Shown here piece by piece: positions 56,401 to 64,000 of a stretch of 64,000 nucleotides of DNA. Under the pieces are notes generated by a model. That model was not told where the DNA came from and made no database searches. It saw only the letters and a program-made list of their open reading frames with translations. The number at the start of each line of letters is the position of its first letter. The stretch's first letter is position 1. Position numbers and translations under genes: made by a program. This DNA comes from Microbacterium sp. SORGH_AS_1204 (GTDB taxonomy: Bacteria > Actinomycetota > Actinomycetes > Actinomycetales > Microbacteriaceae). Where the stretch lies: assembly GCF_030818935.1 (NCBI RefSeq), contig NZ_JAUTBD010000001.1, positions 3,162,001 to 3,226,000 of the forward strand, given 5' to 3'.

Positions 56401-59400
56401 CAGTGCTGCGCGCGATACTCGCGTCGGGTCACCGGGTGCTCGTCGTCGGCGAACTGGTCGTGCGCGTCGGCGTCGCGCGCGGCTCGCCGCTCTCGACGCC
56501 GCTCGCCGGCTCCTTCGATGAGGTTGTAGAGCGTCGGCAGCACGAGCAGGGTCAGCACCGTCGATGACACGAGCCCGCCGATCACGACGACAGCGAGTGG
56601 CTGCGAGATGAAGCCGCCGTGCCCGGTGATGCCGAGCGCCATCGGCACCAGCGCGAAGATCGCGGCGAGCGCGGTCATCAGAATGGGCCGCAGACGCCTC
56701 GCCCCGCCCACGATCGTCGCATCGCGCACGCTGAGACCGCGTGCCCGGTACTGGTTGACGAGGTCGATCAGCACGATGGCATTCGTCACGACGATGCCCA
56801 CGAGCATGAGCGCGCCGATCATGCCGGCGACACCCAGCGGCACGCCCGTGATGAGCAGCATCACGATCGCCCCGGTCGCGGCGAACGGCACCGAGACGAG
56901 AAGTTCGAGCGGCTGCCGCAGCGACTTGAAGGTCGCCACCATCACGACGTAGACGATGAGGATGGCCGCCAGCAGCGCGAGCCCGAGCTGCGTGAATGCG
57001 TCCTGCTGGTCGGTCACGACGCCGCCGATCTTCGCGGTGGCCCCGTCGGGCAGCGTCACCCCGGCGAGGGCGTCGGCGACGGTCCCCGAGGAGCTGCCGA
57101 GGTCGTCGGAGGTGGGGGTGACGGTGATGGATGCCGTGCGCAGCCCGCGTGCGGTCGTGATCGACGGCGGCGTCTGGCTCTGTTCGACCGTGGCGATCTC
57201 ATCGAGGCGCACCGCTCCGCGCGCGCTCGGGATCTCGATCGCGCGAAGGTCGTCGATGGTCTGCGGCGGGTTCGCCGTGGCGAGGTAGACCGTGACCCCT
57301 CGGCCGTCGATCTCGACGGTGCCCGCCTGTCGGGGCTGCTGCGCTCCCGAGACGAGGGCGCCCACGGCCCGCTCCGACAGCCCGCGCTCCGCGGCGGCGT
57401 CACGGTCGACGCGCACGGAGACGAACGGGAGCGATGCCGAGAGGCTGCTGGTGACCTGGCCGATGCCGTCCTGGCCCTGGAGTCCGGCCACGACCGCGTC
57501 GTTCGCCTCCTGCAGCGCCTGTGCGTCGGGGGCGGTGACATCGACGGTGATGTCGGTGGAGCCGAAACCACCCCCGGCGGCGCGGACCTCGATCTCCCCG
57601 GCATCCGTCAGCGCCTCGAGCTCGGTGCGCACGCGTTCGCGCAGCTCGACCTGGTCGGCGCCGGACTCGGAGGTGATCGAGTACGTGATGCCCGTTCCCC
57701 CGCCCGAGAACGCGTCGCGCAGCGCGGAGCCGCTCGACCCGATCGAGGTCTGCACCGTCTGCACGCCGGGGGTGTCGAGCAGCACGGCCTCGACCTTCTG
57801 GGCCGCCGCGTCTTCGGCATCCAGGCTCGGCGCCGACCCGATCTTCTGGGTGACGGTGAACGTGTTCTGGCCGGAGTCGCCGAGGAAGTCGGTCTTCAGC
57901 AGCGGCACCGACGCCAACGTGCCGCCGAGCACGAGCACGGCGAGGGTCAGGGTCACCCACGAGTGCCGCAGCGTCCAGCTCAGCACCGGCACGTAGGCCT
58001 TCTGCAGGCGCGTGGGCGGGGCGTCGGCGGCTTCGGGGTCGATGGGGTTGCCCTCGGCATCCCGGATCACCTTTCCGGGCCGGAGGAACCACGACGCCAG
58101 CACCGGCACGATCGTCAACGACACCAGCAGCGACGCCGCCATCGCGATCGTCACCGTCAACGAGAACGGCCGGAAGAGCTCGCCGGTCACGTCTCCCACG
58201 AATGCGATCGGCAGGAACACCGCGACGGAGGTGATCGTGGATGCCGTGATGGCGGCCGCCACCTCGCGCACGGCGCGGATGATCGTGGGGATCTTCTCGG
58301 CATCGCCGACGTAGTGCCGCTTGATGTTCTCGATCACGACGATGGAGTCGTCGACGACGCGTCCGATCGCGATCGTGAGTGCACCGAGGGTGAGGATGTT
58401 GAGCGAGTAGCCGAAGGCCTGGAGCCCGACGAAGGTGATCAGCACGCTGGTCGGGATCGAGATGGCCGTCACCAGCGTCGAGCGCACCGACATCAGGAAC
58501 ACCAGGATGACGACGACCGCGAAGACGAGACCGAGCAGTCCCTCCTGCGCGAGGGCGTCGATCGACTGCTGCACGAACGGCGCCTGATCGAAGACGACCG
58601 TGAAGGTCGCGCCCTGTCCGAGCGCCGTCTCGAGGTCGGGGAGCACCGCGAGCACGCCGCGTGAGACGTCGACCGTATTGGCGGCGGGCAGCTTGGTGAC
58701 GGCGATCGTCAGGGCCGGCTCCCCGTCGACGCGAGAGAGGGTCGTGACCGGGTCGGACTGCAGCTCGACGGCGGCCACGTCGCCGATCGTCGTCTGACCG
58801 GCCTGGAACTGCGCGGCGTCGGTGGGCACGAGCGGCAGCGCCGCGATCTCGTCGACGCTGGTGAGCTTCGCGCCCGTCTGCACGGTGAGGGTCTGGTCGC
58901 CCTCGGTCAGCGAGCCGCCCGGGAACAGGATGCCGTTGGCATCCAGGGCATCGGTGATCGCCTGCTGACCGAAGCCGCGTTCGCCGAGCTTCGTGGAGTC
59001 GGGGGTGATGGTGACGCGCTGCCCGGCGCCGCCGACGATCTGGGCGCCGTTGACGCCGTCGACGTCTTCGAGGTCGGGGATGACGCTGGTCTGCAGCACC
59101 GCCTGGGTGGCCTGGGCGTCGGTGAAGCCGGTGACGGCGAGCTGGATGACGGGGAAGTCGTCGATGCTCGCCGAGGCGACGGTGGTGTCGGCCGATTCGG
59201 GCAGTTGGTCGTCGATGCGCGCGATCGCGGCGAGGATCTTCTGCTGCGCCGCGGCGAGGTCGGTGCCGTAGGTGAACGACGCCGAGACGATCGAGGAGTT
59301 CGTCGTGCTGGTGGCCGTGGTCGATTCGAGCCCTTCGACGCCGCGGATGGCGCTCTCGATGGGCGTGGAGACGTCGGCCTCGACGACCTCGGGCGACGCG

Positions 59401-59561
59401 CCCGGGTAGGTCGTGACCACGGCGAGCTGCGGGAACTCGATCGACGGGATCAGCTCCTGCTTGAGGCTGGTGAGCGCGAGTCCGCCGAAGATCGCCGCCA
59501 CGATGGTGACCAGGGCGATGAGGGCACGGTTCTTCAGGCTCAGAACGGCCAGGTACGACAC
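56400..59561 (-). CDS. RND/MMPL-type efflux transporter (AcrB-like permease)
   Basis: 1053 residues with the RND layout: one membrane helix, a large extracytoplasmic loop (about 35-340), a six-helix bundle, a second loop (about 560-870), and five more helices. IGRVVDDSIVVIENIKRH is the proton-relay helix with the Asp pair, and GALMLVGIVVTNAIVLIDLVNQYR is its repeat in the second half. It is a full-length HAE-type pump, unusual in Gram-positives because no outer-membrane partner exists; it likely exports lipophilic compounds from the membrane. No adaptor gene is adjacent. A TetR-like palindrome lies upstream. Confidence 0.92.
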   Translation of the reverse strand: MSYLAVLSLKNRALIALVTIVAAIFGGLALTSLKQELIPSIEFPQLAVVTTYPGASPEVVEADVSTPIESAIRGVEGLESTTATSTTNSSIVSASFTYGTDLAAAQQKILAAIARIDDQLPESADTTVASASIDDFPVIQLAVTGFTDAQATQAVLQTSVIPDLEDVDGVNGAQIVGGAGQRVTITPDSTKLGERGFGQQAITDALDANGILFPGGSLTEGDQTLTVQTGAKLTSVDEIAALPLVPTDAAQFQAGQTTIGDVAAVELQSDPVTTLSRVDGEPALTIAVTKLPAANTVDVSRGVLAVLPDLETALGQGATFTVVFDQAPFVQQSIDALAQEGLLGLVFAVVVILVFLMSVRSTLVTAISIPTSVLITFVGLQAFGYSLNILTLGALTIAIGRVVDDSIVVIENIKRHYVGDAEKIPTIIRAVREVAAAITASTITSVAVFLPIAFVGDVTGELFRPFSLTVTIAMAASLLVSLTIVPVLASWFLRPGKVIRDAEGNPIDPEAADAPPTRLQKAYVPVLSWTLRHSWVTLTLAVLVLGGTLASVPLLKTDFLGDSGQNTFTVTQKIGSAPSLDAEDAAAQKVEAVLLDTPGVQTVQTSIGSSGSALRDAFSGGGTGITYSITSESGADQVELRERVRTELEALTDAGEIEVRAAGGGFGSTDITVDVTAPDAQALQEANDAVVAGLQGQDGIGQVTSSLSASLPFVSVRVDRDAAAERGLSERAVGALVSGAQQPRQAGTVEIDGRGVTVYLATANPPQTIDDLRAIEIPSARGAVRLDEIATVEQSQTPPSITTARGLRTASITVTPTSDDLGSSSGTVADALAGVTLPDGATAKIGGVVTDQQDAFTQLGLALLAAILIVYVVMVATFKSLRQPLELLVSVPFAATGAIVMLLITGVPLGVAGMIGALMLVGIVVTNAIVLIDLVNQYRARGLSVRDATIVGGARRLRPILMTALAAIFALVPMALGITGHGGFISQPLAVVVIGGLVSSTVLTLLVLPTLYNLIEGAGERRRERRAARDADAHDQFADDEHPVTRREYRAQH

Positions 59562-59587
59562 GAAGCACCCTTCGGGGGTCGAGATTG

Positions 59588-59603
59588 GATACAGAGATGT
59601 ATC
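59588..59603. promoter_or_regulatory. TetR-type operator upstream of the efflux gene
   Basis: GATACA-gaga-TGTATC, perfect 6-bp arms with a 4-bp centre, 26 bp before the efflux ATG. This spacing pattern is common for TetR-family repressors of pump genes. The regulator is not in the immediate vicinity. Confidence 0.65.
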
Positions 59604-59686
59604 GAGCCCAGTATCCCACGCGCGTCGGGGAGCGGGCCGGGAGCACCGGAGGCGTCGAACGGCTCAGCCCTCGCCGTTCAATGCCC

Positions 59687-60052
59687 TCAGAACAGCGATC
59701 CCAGCGCGATTCCCCCCGCCGCCGCGACCACCGATCCGACGAACGAGACCATCGCGTAGGCCGTCGCCGCGCGACTGCGCCCCTCCTCGGCCAGCAGCAC
59801 CGTCGTCACCGCGACCGCGCTGAAGGTGGTGTACCCGCCCAGCAGGCCCGTGCCGACGATCCACCGCCACGCCTCTACCGCCGGGAGCATGCTCAGGATG
59901 CCGAGCGCGAACGCCCCCGTGAGGTTGACGACGAGAATGCCCCACGGAAACCGCTCGCCGGTCGCCCGCCGGACGGCCGTGTCGAGCACGAACCGCAGGG
60001 CCGCACCGACGCCGCCCGCGAGGGCCACGGCCGCGAACACCAGAGGCGTCAC
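59687..60052 (-). CDS. crcB: CrcB/Fluc fluoride channel subunit 1
   Basis: 121 residues, four hydrophobic helices. Conserved pieces are GAALRFVLD, PWGILVVNLTGAFALG (the pore Asn) and GLLGGYTTFSAVAVTT (the Na+/Phe-box region). The GTG start overlaps the stop of the second subunit gene. Two consecutive crcB genes imply a heterodimeric dual-topology channel that exports fluoride. Confidence 0.93.
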   Translation of the reverse strand: MTPLVFAAVALAGGVGAALRFVLDTAVRRATGERFPWGILVVNLTGAFALGILSMLPAVEAWRWIVGTGLLGGYTTFSAVAVTTVLLAEEGRSRAATAYAMVSFVGSVVAAAGGIALGSLF

Positions 60053-60420
60053 CGCTGCCGCCGTCCGCCTCGGCCGAGCATCAGCCCACCCCACGCCGCC
60101 CCGGTGCCGAGCACCACCGAACCGATGCCCCACCACAACAGCCCCGGACCCGCCGCCTCGACGGCGAGCGCGCTGTACGTGGTGAAGCCGCCGAGCACGC
60201 CGGTGCCGAGGAACAGCTGCACACGCTGCGCGCGCGAGGACGCCGGCATCCGGGATCTCCACCCGAACAGGATGCCGATGAGGAACGCGCCCGCGATGTT
60301 GATGAGCGGCACGAGGGCGGAACCGAGCCCATCGCCGAACCCCAGAGTGAGGCCGGCGCGCAGTGCGGTGCCGATGGCGCCGCCGACCCCGACGAGGCCG
60401 ACGTCACGCCACATGCTCAC
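60049..60420 (-). CDS. crcB: CrcB/Fluc fluoride channel subunit 2
   Basis: 123 residues, four helices, with GGAIGTALRAGLTLGFG, PLINIAGAFLIGILFGW and GVLGGFTTYSALAVEA. It precedes subunit 1 with a 4-bp overlap. The GTG at 60420 and an ATG two codons later are both possible starts. No fluoride riboswitch is visible upstream. Confidence 0.92.
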   Translation of the reverse strand: MSMWRDVGLVGVGGAIGTALRAGLTLGFGDGLGSALVPLINIAGAFLIGILFGWRSRMPASSRAQRVQLFLGTGVLGGFTTYSALAVEAAGPGLLWWGIGSVVLGTGAAWGGLMLGRGGRRQR

Positions 60421-60700
60421 CGCGCCACCCTACGCCCGGTGCCCACGGCTTCACGATCGCCTCGTCGTAGTGGTCGGGGTCTGGTGCGACAGCCCTTTCG
60501 CCTGCCTCGCAACGGGACTCGACTGGACCTTCTCCGAGCCCACAACCGTTCTCGAGGACTCCCCGCAATGGGATACCGAGCGGCTGTGGCACGTGCGATT
60601 CGAAGAGTCGGGTAGACGCGCTCAGCATCGCTCTCCGCGAGGAGCGCCACGACCTCGTCCACGGACCGGGTAAGACCTTTTTCGGGAGGGTGGCGACGAG
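60421..60700. other. stretch without an assignable gene
   Basis: 280 bp between the crcB pair and the LysR gene. The minus strand has two short overlapping frames, one reading GLTRSVDEVVALLAESDAER. They look coding-like in places but match no family I recognise. It could be a decayed small gene. Confidence 0.4.
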
Positions 60701-61654
60701 CTAGCTCGTCGCCGTATCGGGCCGTCTGGGCGCCGACGGTGCAGGAGCCTGTTGGCGCAGAAGTGCGCGGAGCCAGCGCAGACGGGCGTCGTGAGACCTC
60801 CGGCGACTCCACAGGACCGAAACGGTGTACTCGGCCATCGGGATGGGCGGGGCGCTGACGGTGAGGCCGGTGACGTCGGCGAAGGCGTGCGCAGCGTGGG
60901 TGGGGATGGTGGCGATCGCATCCACCGCTTTCAACATGACCATGAGGGATGAGAAGTGGGTGCTGGAGGCGATCACGGTTCGGGCGAGTCCTTGCGGTTC
61001 GAGTGCGTCATCGACCGCGCCGCGAGTTCCGCTGTAGGAGACGAGCAGGTGTGGGGTGCTGATGAAGTCGTCGAGGGTCAGGGGTGAGGAGAGACCGAGG
61101 CGGGCTCCGTCATAGAGGCAGGAGTACGACGACGCGAAGAGGATCTCACCCTCGTGCTCGGGTGCTGTCCGTGGGGTGGCGACGATGGCGAGGTCGATCT
61201 CGTCGCGCTCCAACTGTTCACCGACGACGTGTTGGTTCGTCTGGCGCGTGACGATGCTGACGTTCGGGTGGTCGCGGCGCAGTCGTCTGATCACGCCGGG
61301 GAGCACCGCGGCTTCGATGTCGTCGGACACGCCGAGGATGAAGCGCGGACGACCCTCGGCGGGGTCGAACGAGTCCAGCCCGACGATGGTGCTGTGCATG
61401 ATCGCAAGAGCGGGCGAGAGGTCGCGTTCGAGCTGCAGCGCCCTCGGCGTTGGGCGCATCTGCCCGGCGGCGCGGATGAGCAACGGGTCATCGAACAGTG
61501 TCCGAAGACGGCCGAGCGCCGCGCTGACGGCTGCCTGACTCAGGAGCAACTTGTGTGCCGCGCGGGTGACGCTGCGTTCCTCCATCAGCGCGAAGAACGT
61601 CACGATCAAGTTGAGGTCCGCCCGACGGAATTCGGTTTCATAGATGTTAGGCAT
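60701..61654 (-). CDS. LysR-family transcriptional regulator
   Basis: 317 residues from the ATG at 61654. The helix-turn-helix reads FFALMEERSVTRAAHKLLLSQAAVSAALGRLRTLFDDPLLIR. The C-terminal effector domain has ILGVSDDIEAAVLPGVI and LLVSYSGTRGAVDDALE, in the NodD/LinR-like subgroup. It is divergent from the nitrilase with only 49 bp between starts, so it most likely controls that gene in response to the nitrile or its acid. Confidence 0.92.
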   Translation of the reverse strand: MPNIYETEFRRADLNLIVTFFALMEERSVTRAAHKLLLSQAAVSAALGRLRTLFDDPLLIRAAGQMRPTPRALQLERDLSPALAIMHSTIVGLDSFDPAEGRPRFILGVSDDIEAAVLPGVIRRLRRDHPNVSIVTRQTNQHVVGEQLERDEIDLAIVATPRTAPEHEGEILFASSYSCLYDGARLGLSSPLTLDDFISTPHLLVSYSGTRGAVDDALEPQGLARTVIASSTHFSSLMVMLKAVDAIATIPTHAAHAFADVTGLTVSAPPIPMAEYTVSVLWSRRRSHDARLRWLRALLRQQAPAPSAPRRPDTATS

Positions 61655-61703
61655 CACGACAATCAGTTTCCGTTGTTCTCGGCCCGTGTCCTAGCGTCGA
61701 ATC

Positions 61704-62618
61704 ATGACCTCCATCACCGTCGCCGTCGTCCAAGCCGGGTCGCTGCTGTTCGACACTCCGGCATCTCTCATGAAGGCCGAGACCTTCATCCGTGATGCCG
61801 CGGCCCAGGGTGCCGCGCTTGTCGTTCTGCCCGAGGCGTTCCTCGGCGGCTACCCGAAGGGGGTGGATTTCGGCATCACGGTGGGATCGCGCAGCCCCGA
61901 GGGACGCGACATGTTCAAGCGATACGCCGACTCCGCGATCACCCTGCCTGGTCAGGAGGTGACACATCTCGCCGAGCTCAGTGCGGAACTGGGCATCGAC
62001 ATCGTCGCCGGAGTCATCGAACGCGAGGGTGGCACCCTCTACTGCGCCACCGTCTTCATCACCGCGACGGGCGGCCATGTCGCGACGCACCGCAAGCTCA
62101 TGCCGACAGCAGCGGAACGCTACCTCTGGGGCCAGGGCGACGGCTCGACCCTCGCCACGATAGAGACCAGTTACGGCCGGGTGGGCTCGGCCATCTGCTG
62201 GGAGAACTACATGCCCCTGTTCCGCACCGCGATGTATCAGCAAGGGGTGCAACTCTGGTGCGCCCCCACTGTCGACGACCGCGACGCCTGGTCCGCCACC
62301 ATGCGCCACATCGCCCTCGAAGGACGCTGCTTCGTCCTCTCTGCGAACCAATACCTCCTCCGATCCGACCTCCCCGAAGACGTACACCCCGTCCAGGGAG
62401 AGGATCCCGACACCCTGCTCATCGGAGGCGGCAGCATGATCGTCTCCCCCCTGGGCGACGTCCTCGCCGGCCCCTTGCGCGGACGTGAGGGCATCCTCGT
62501 GGCCGAGGTCGACCTCGACGACATCACCCGCGCCCAGTTCGACCTGGACGTCACCGGACACTACTCCCGCCCCGACATCTTCACCCTCACCACGGACACC
62601 ACCCGCCGCCAAGGCTGA
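61704..62618 (+). CDS. nitrilase family carbon-nitrogen hydrolase
   Basis: 304 residues, branch-1 nitrilase. The catalytic triad is complete: Glu in VLPEAFLGGYPKG (about residue 44), Lys in THRKLMPTAAERYLWGQGDG (about 131) and Cys in GSAICWENYMPLFR (about 165). CAPTVDDRDAW also matches the nitrilase branch. It converts organic nitriles to carboxylate and ammonia. Transcripts may be nearly leaderless because no RBS is visible and the divergent LysR start is very near. Confidence 0.9.
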   Translation: MTSITVAVVQAGSLLFDTPASLMKAETFIRDAAAQGAALVVLPEAFLGGYPKGVDFGITVGSRSPEGRDMFKRYADSAITLPGQEVTHLAELSAELGIDIVAGVIEREGGTLYCATVFITATGGHVATHRKLMPTAAERYLWGQGDGSTLATIETSYGRVGSAICWENYMPLFRTAMYQQGVQLWCAPTVDDRDAWSATMRHIALEGRCFVLSANQYLLRSDLPEDVHPVQGEDPDTLLIGGGSMIVSPLGDVLAGPLRGREGILVAEVDLDDITRAQFDLDVTGHYSRPDIFTLTTDTTRRQG

Positions 62619-62768
62619 CGCCCCCCACCATGGACCGCGACTCTGTCCGCGTCGACCTCTCGGGAGCTCCTCGCTGATACGGCCCGCAGACCACCGCCGC
62701 AACCCCCGCGACGGCCCGCGTCGTCCCCCTTCACAATGACGACGTCCGAGTCGATGTGGAGGAGCGTC

Positions 62769-63263
62769 GTGGCCAGATCGAGACGCGCGGCGACCGTTGC
62801 GGCCGCCCTCGGCATCCTGATGCTGAGCGGGTGCGGCATCCACATTCCCTCCGACCCCGACGGAACACTCGAGCACGTCGAGGGGGGCGTGCTGCGCGCG
62901 GGGGTATCGCCGAACGACGGGTGGATCGAGATCGGCGATGGCGAGCCCACCGGCGCCGAGGCGGAGGCGCTCACCGGCTTCGCGGAGTCGCTCGACGCCG
63001 ACGTCGAGTGGACGATCGGTTCGGAGGAGTCGCTCGTGCGCGGTCTCGAGGAGGGCGACCTCGACGTCGTCGCCGGGGGCCTCACCGACAAGACGCCCTG
63101 GACCAACAAAGCCGGAACGACGCGCCCGTGGGCCGAGACCACCCTCGACGACGGCAAGAAGGTCAAGCTGGTGATGCTGGTGCCGCTGGGCGAGAATGCT
63201 TTTCTCTCGCGGCTTGAGAGCTTCCTCACCGAGGAAGCGCAGCGGAAGGGGATCGCCCCGTGA
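62769..63263 (+). CDS. small substrate-binding-like lipoprotein
   Basis: 164 residues from the GTG at 62769, which has GGAGG six bases upstream; an ATG at 62736 has none. Signal peptide with lipobox MLSGC near residue 22. The remainder resembles one lobe of an SBP_bac_3 domain (GVLRAGVSPNDGWIEIGDGE, EALTGFAESLDADVEWTIG, DLDVVAGGLTDKTPWTNKAG). It is shorter than a full binding protein and has no permease gene nearby. It is coupled by GTGA to the CDF transporter, suggesting a role around metal export. Confidence 0.75.
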   Translation: MARSRRAATVAAALGILMLSGCGIHIPSDPDGTLEHVEGGVLRAGVSPNDGWIEIGDGEPTGAEAEALTGFAESLDADVEWTIGSEESLVRGLEEGDLDVVAGGLTDKTPWTNKAGTTRPWAETTLDDGKKVKLVMLVPLGENAFLSRLESFLTEEAQRKGIAP

Positions 63264-64000
63264 GCGGCGAGGTCGTGCGCTTCGGCCGTACCGAACTGCC
63301 GCCGAAGCAGGTCGAGGCCCTGCGCCGGGCGGTGCGCCTGGAGTGGGTCACGATCGGCGTGCTCGTCATCACTGCCACGCTCGTGTTCATCGTGCTCGGC
63401 AGCTCACAGGCGATGAAGGCGGCCTGGTCGGAAGACCTGCTGTCGTTCATCCCGCCCATCGCATTCCTCATCGCCGTGCGGCTCGCGCGGCGCCCGCCGA
63501 CGACGCAGCATCCGTACGGCTTCCACCGATCCGTCGCGGTCGGCCACCTCGTGGCCGCGGTCGCCCTGACCGGCATGGGCACGTTCCTCCTCGTGGACTC
63601 CGCGATCAACCTCCTCCGCGGCGAACACCCCACGATCGGCACCGTCAACCTCTTCGGCGTCACGATCTGGCTCGGCTGGCTGATGATCGCGGTGATGGCC
63701 GTCACCGGCATCCCTCCCGTGATCCTCGGCCGCATCAAGATCGGCCTCGCGCGCGAGCTGCACAACAAGGTGCTCTACGCCGACGCCGACATGAACAAGG
63801 CCGATTGGCAAACGTCGCTCGGCACGATCATCGGCGTGCTCGGCATCGGGGTGGGTCTGTGGTGGATGGATGCCGCGGCGGCGATCTTCATCTCGGGCAG
63901 CATCCTGCACGACGGCGTCAGCAACCTGCGCGCGGCGGTCGTTGACCTGATGGACGCCCGCGCGACCACCTTCGACGACAACCATCCGCACCCGCTCGCG
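63260..64000 (+). CDS. cation diffusion facilitator (CDF) transporter, cut by window end
   Basis: 247 codons from the GTG at 63260 to the window edge. It has about six hydrophobic segments and no visible stop. TTQHPYGFHRSVAVGHLVAA fits membrane helix 2, and DADMNKADWQTSLGTIIGVLGI fits helix 5, each with the Asp/His ligands of CDF proteins (with some substitutions). AAIFISGSILHDGVSNLRAAVVDLMD is the conserved helix 6. It probably exports zinc, cobalt or manganese; the metal cannot be read from these residues. The C-terminal domain is outside the window. Confidence 0.85.
   Translation, partial: MSGEVVRFGRTELPPKQVEALRRAVRLEWVTIGVLVITATLVFIVLGSSQAMKAAWSEDLLSFIPPIAFLIAVRLARRPPTTQHPYGFHRSVAVGHLVAAVALTGMGTFLLVDSAINLLRGEHPTIGTVNLFGVTIWLGWLMIAVMAVTGIPPVILGRIKIGLARELHNKVLYADADMNKADWQTSLGTIIGVLGIGVGLWWMDAAAAIFISGSILHDGVSNLRAAVVDLMDARATTFDDNHPHPLA

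Noticed and set aside
60421..60500. Fluoride riboswitch upstream of the crcB pair
   Set aside because: I looked for the crcB motif core (GGNGAUGGNGUUCCC-like and CUGAUGA) on the minus strand and did not see it.

Overview
The window looks like chromosome from a high-GC actinobacterium of the Microbacteriaceae, most likely Microbacterium or a close relative. This is an inference from the GC bias, the actinobacterial urease order without ureE, an Rv2578c-type radical SAM gene under a LexA-like box, LCP and VanY-like cell-wall genes, and the frequent GTG/ATGA start-stop overlaps. No rRNA, tRNA or CRISPR array was recognised.

Layout. 1-4.6 kb: a frameshifted, edge-truncated acyl-CoA oxidase, then recQ and a small CxxC protein (all minus strand). 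4.7-6.3 kb: a CGNR zinc-finger protein, then about 1.1 kb of non-coding tandem palindromic modules. 6.3-20 kb: a nitrogen block. The minus-strand operon ureABCFGD-nicT diverges from the plus-strand operon urtABCDE (urea ABC import), which is followed by an NCS1-type permease and two tandem TetR regulators. Together these import urea, hydrolyse it and supply nickel. 20-27 kb: an organic-acid transport block (SSS symporter + DUF485 partner, LytTR response regulator, LytS-like kinase, YbdD, CstA), all minus strand; two more palindromic modules lie at its 3' side.

27-41 kb is accessory in character. It holds a fructokinase-like PfkB next to a decayed GH32 fragment, a GNAT and a pirin, a 20-bp duplication and a fragment of a conjugative TraG/VirD4-type ATPase. 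Then comes a catabolic cluster: HpcH/HpaI aldolase (frameshifted), aldo/keto reductase, BNR/sialidase-like protein (frameshifted), DeoR regulator, four-carbon-acid-sugar kinase, PdxA-type dehydrogenase, YesL-like protein, and an LplABC-type importer without its ATPase. The predicted end of this pathway is phosphorylation and oxidation of a four-carbon sugar acid.

41-64 kb: a large secreted subtilase, an LCP protein, a VanY-like carboxypeptidase, an AAA+ ATPase, the LexA-box radical SAM gene, a DEAD-box helicase with a long Arg/Asp-rich repeat domain, a monooxygenase-like protein with aldose epimerase, a DUF998-like membrane protein, an RND/MMPL efflux pump behind a TetR-type palindrome, a CrcB pair, a LysR/nitrilase divergent pair, a small substrate-binding lipoprotein, and a CDF transporter cut by the window end.

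The main unexplained structures are the 'AAACG-box' nested palindrome family (5.2-6.3 kb and 20.1-20.3 kb) and a recurring pattern of single-base frameshifts at G/C runs in otherwise well-conserved genes.
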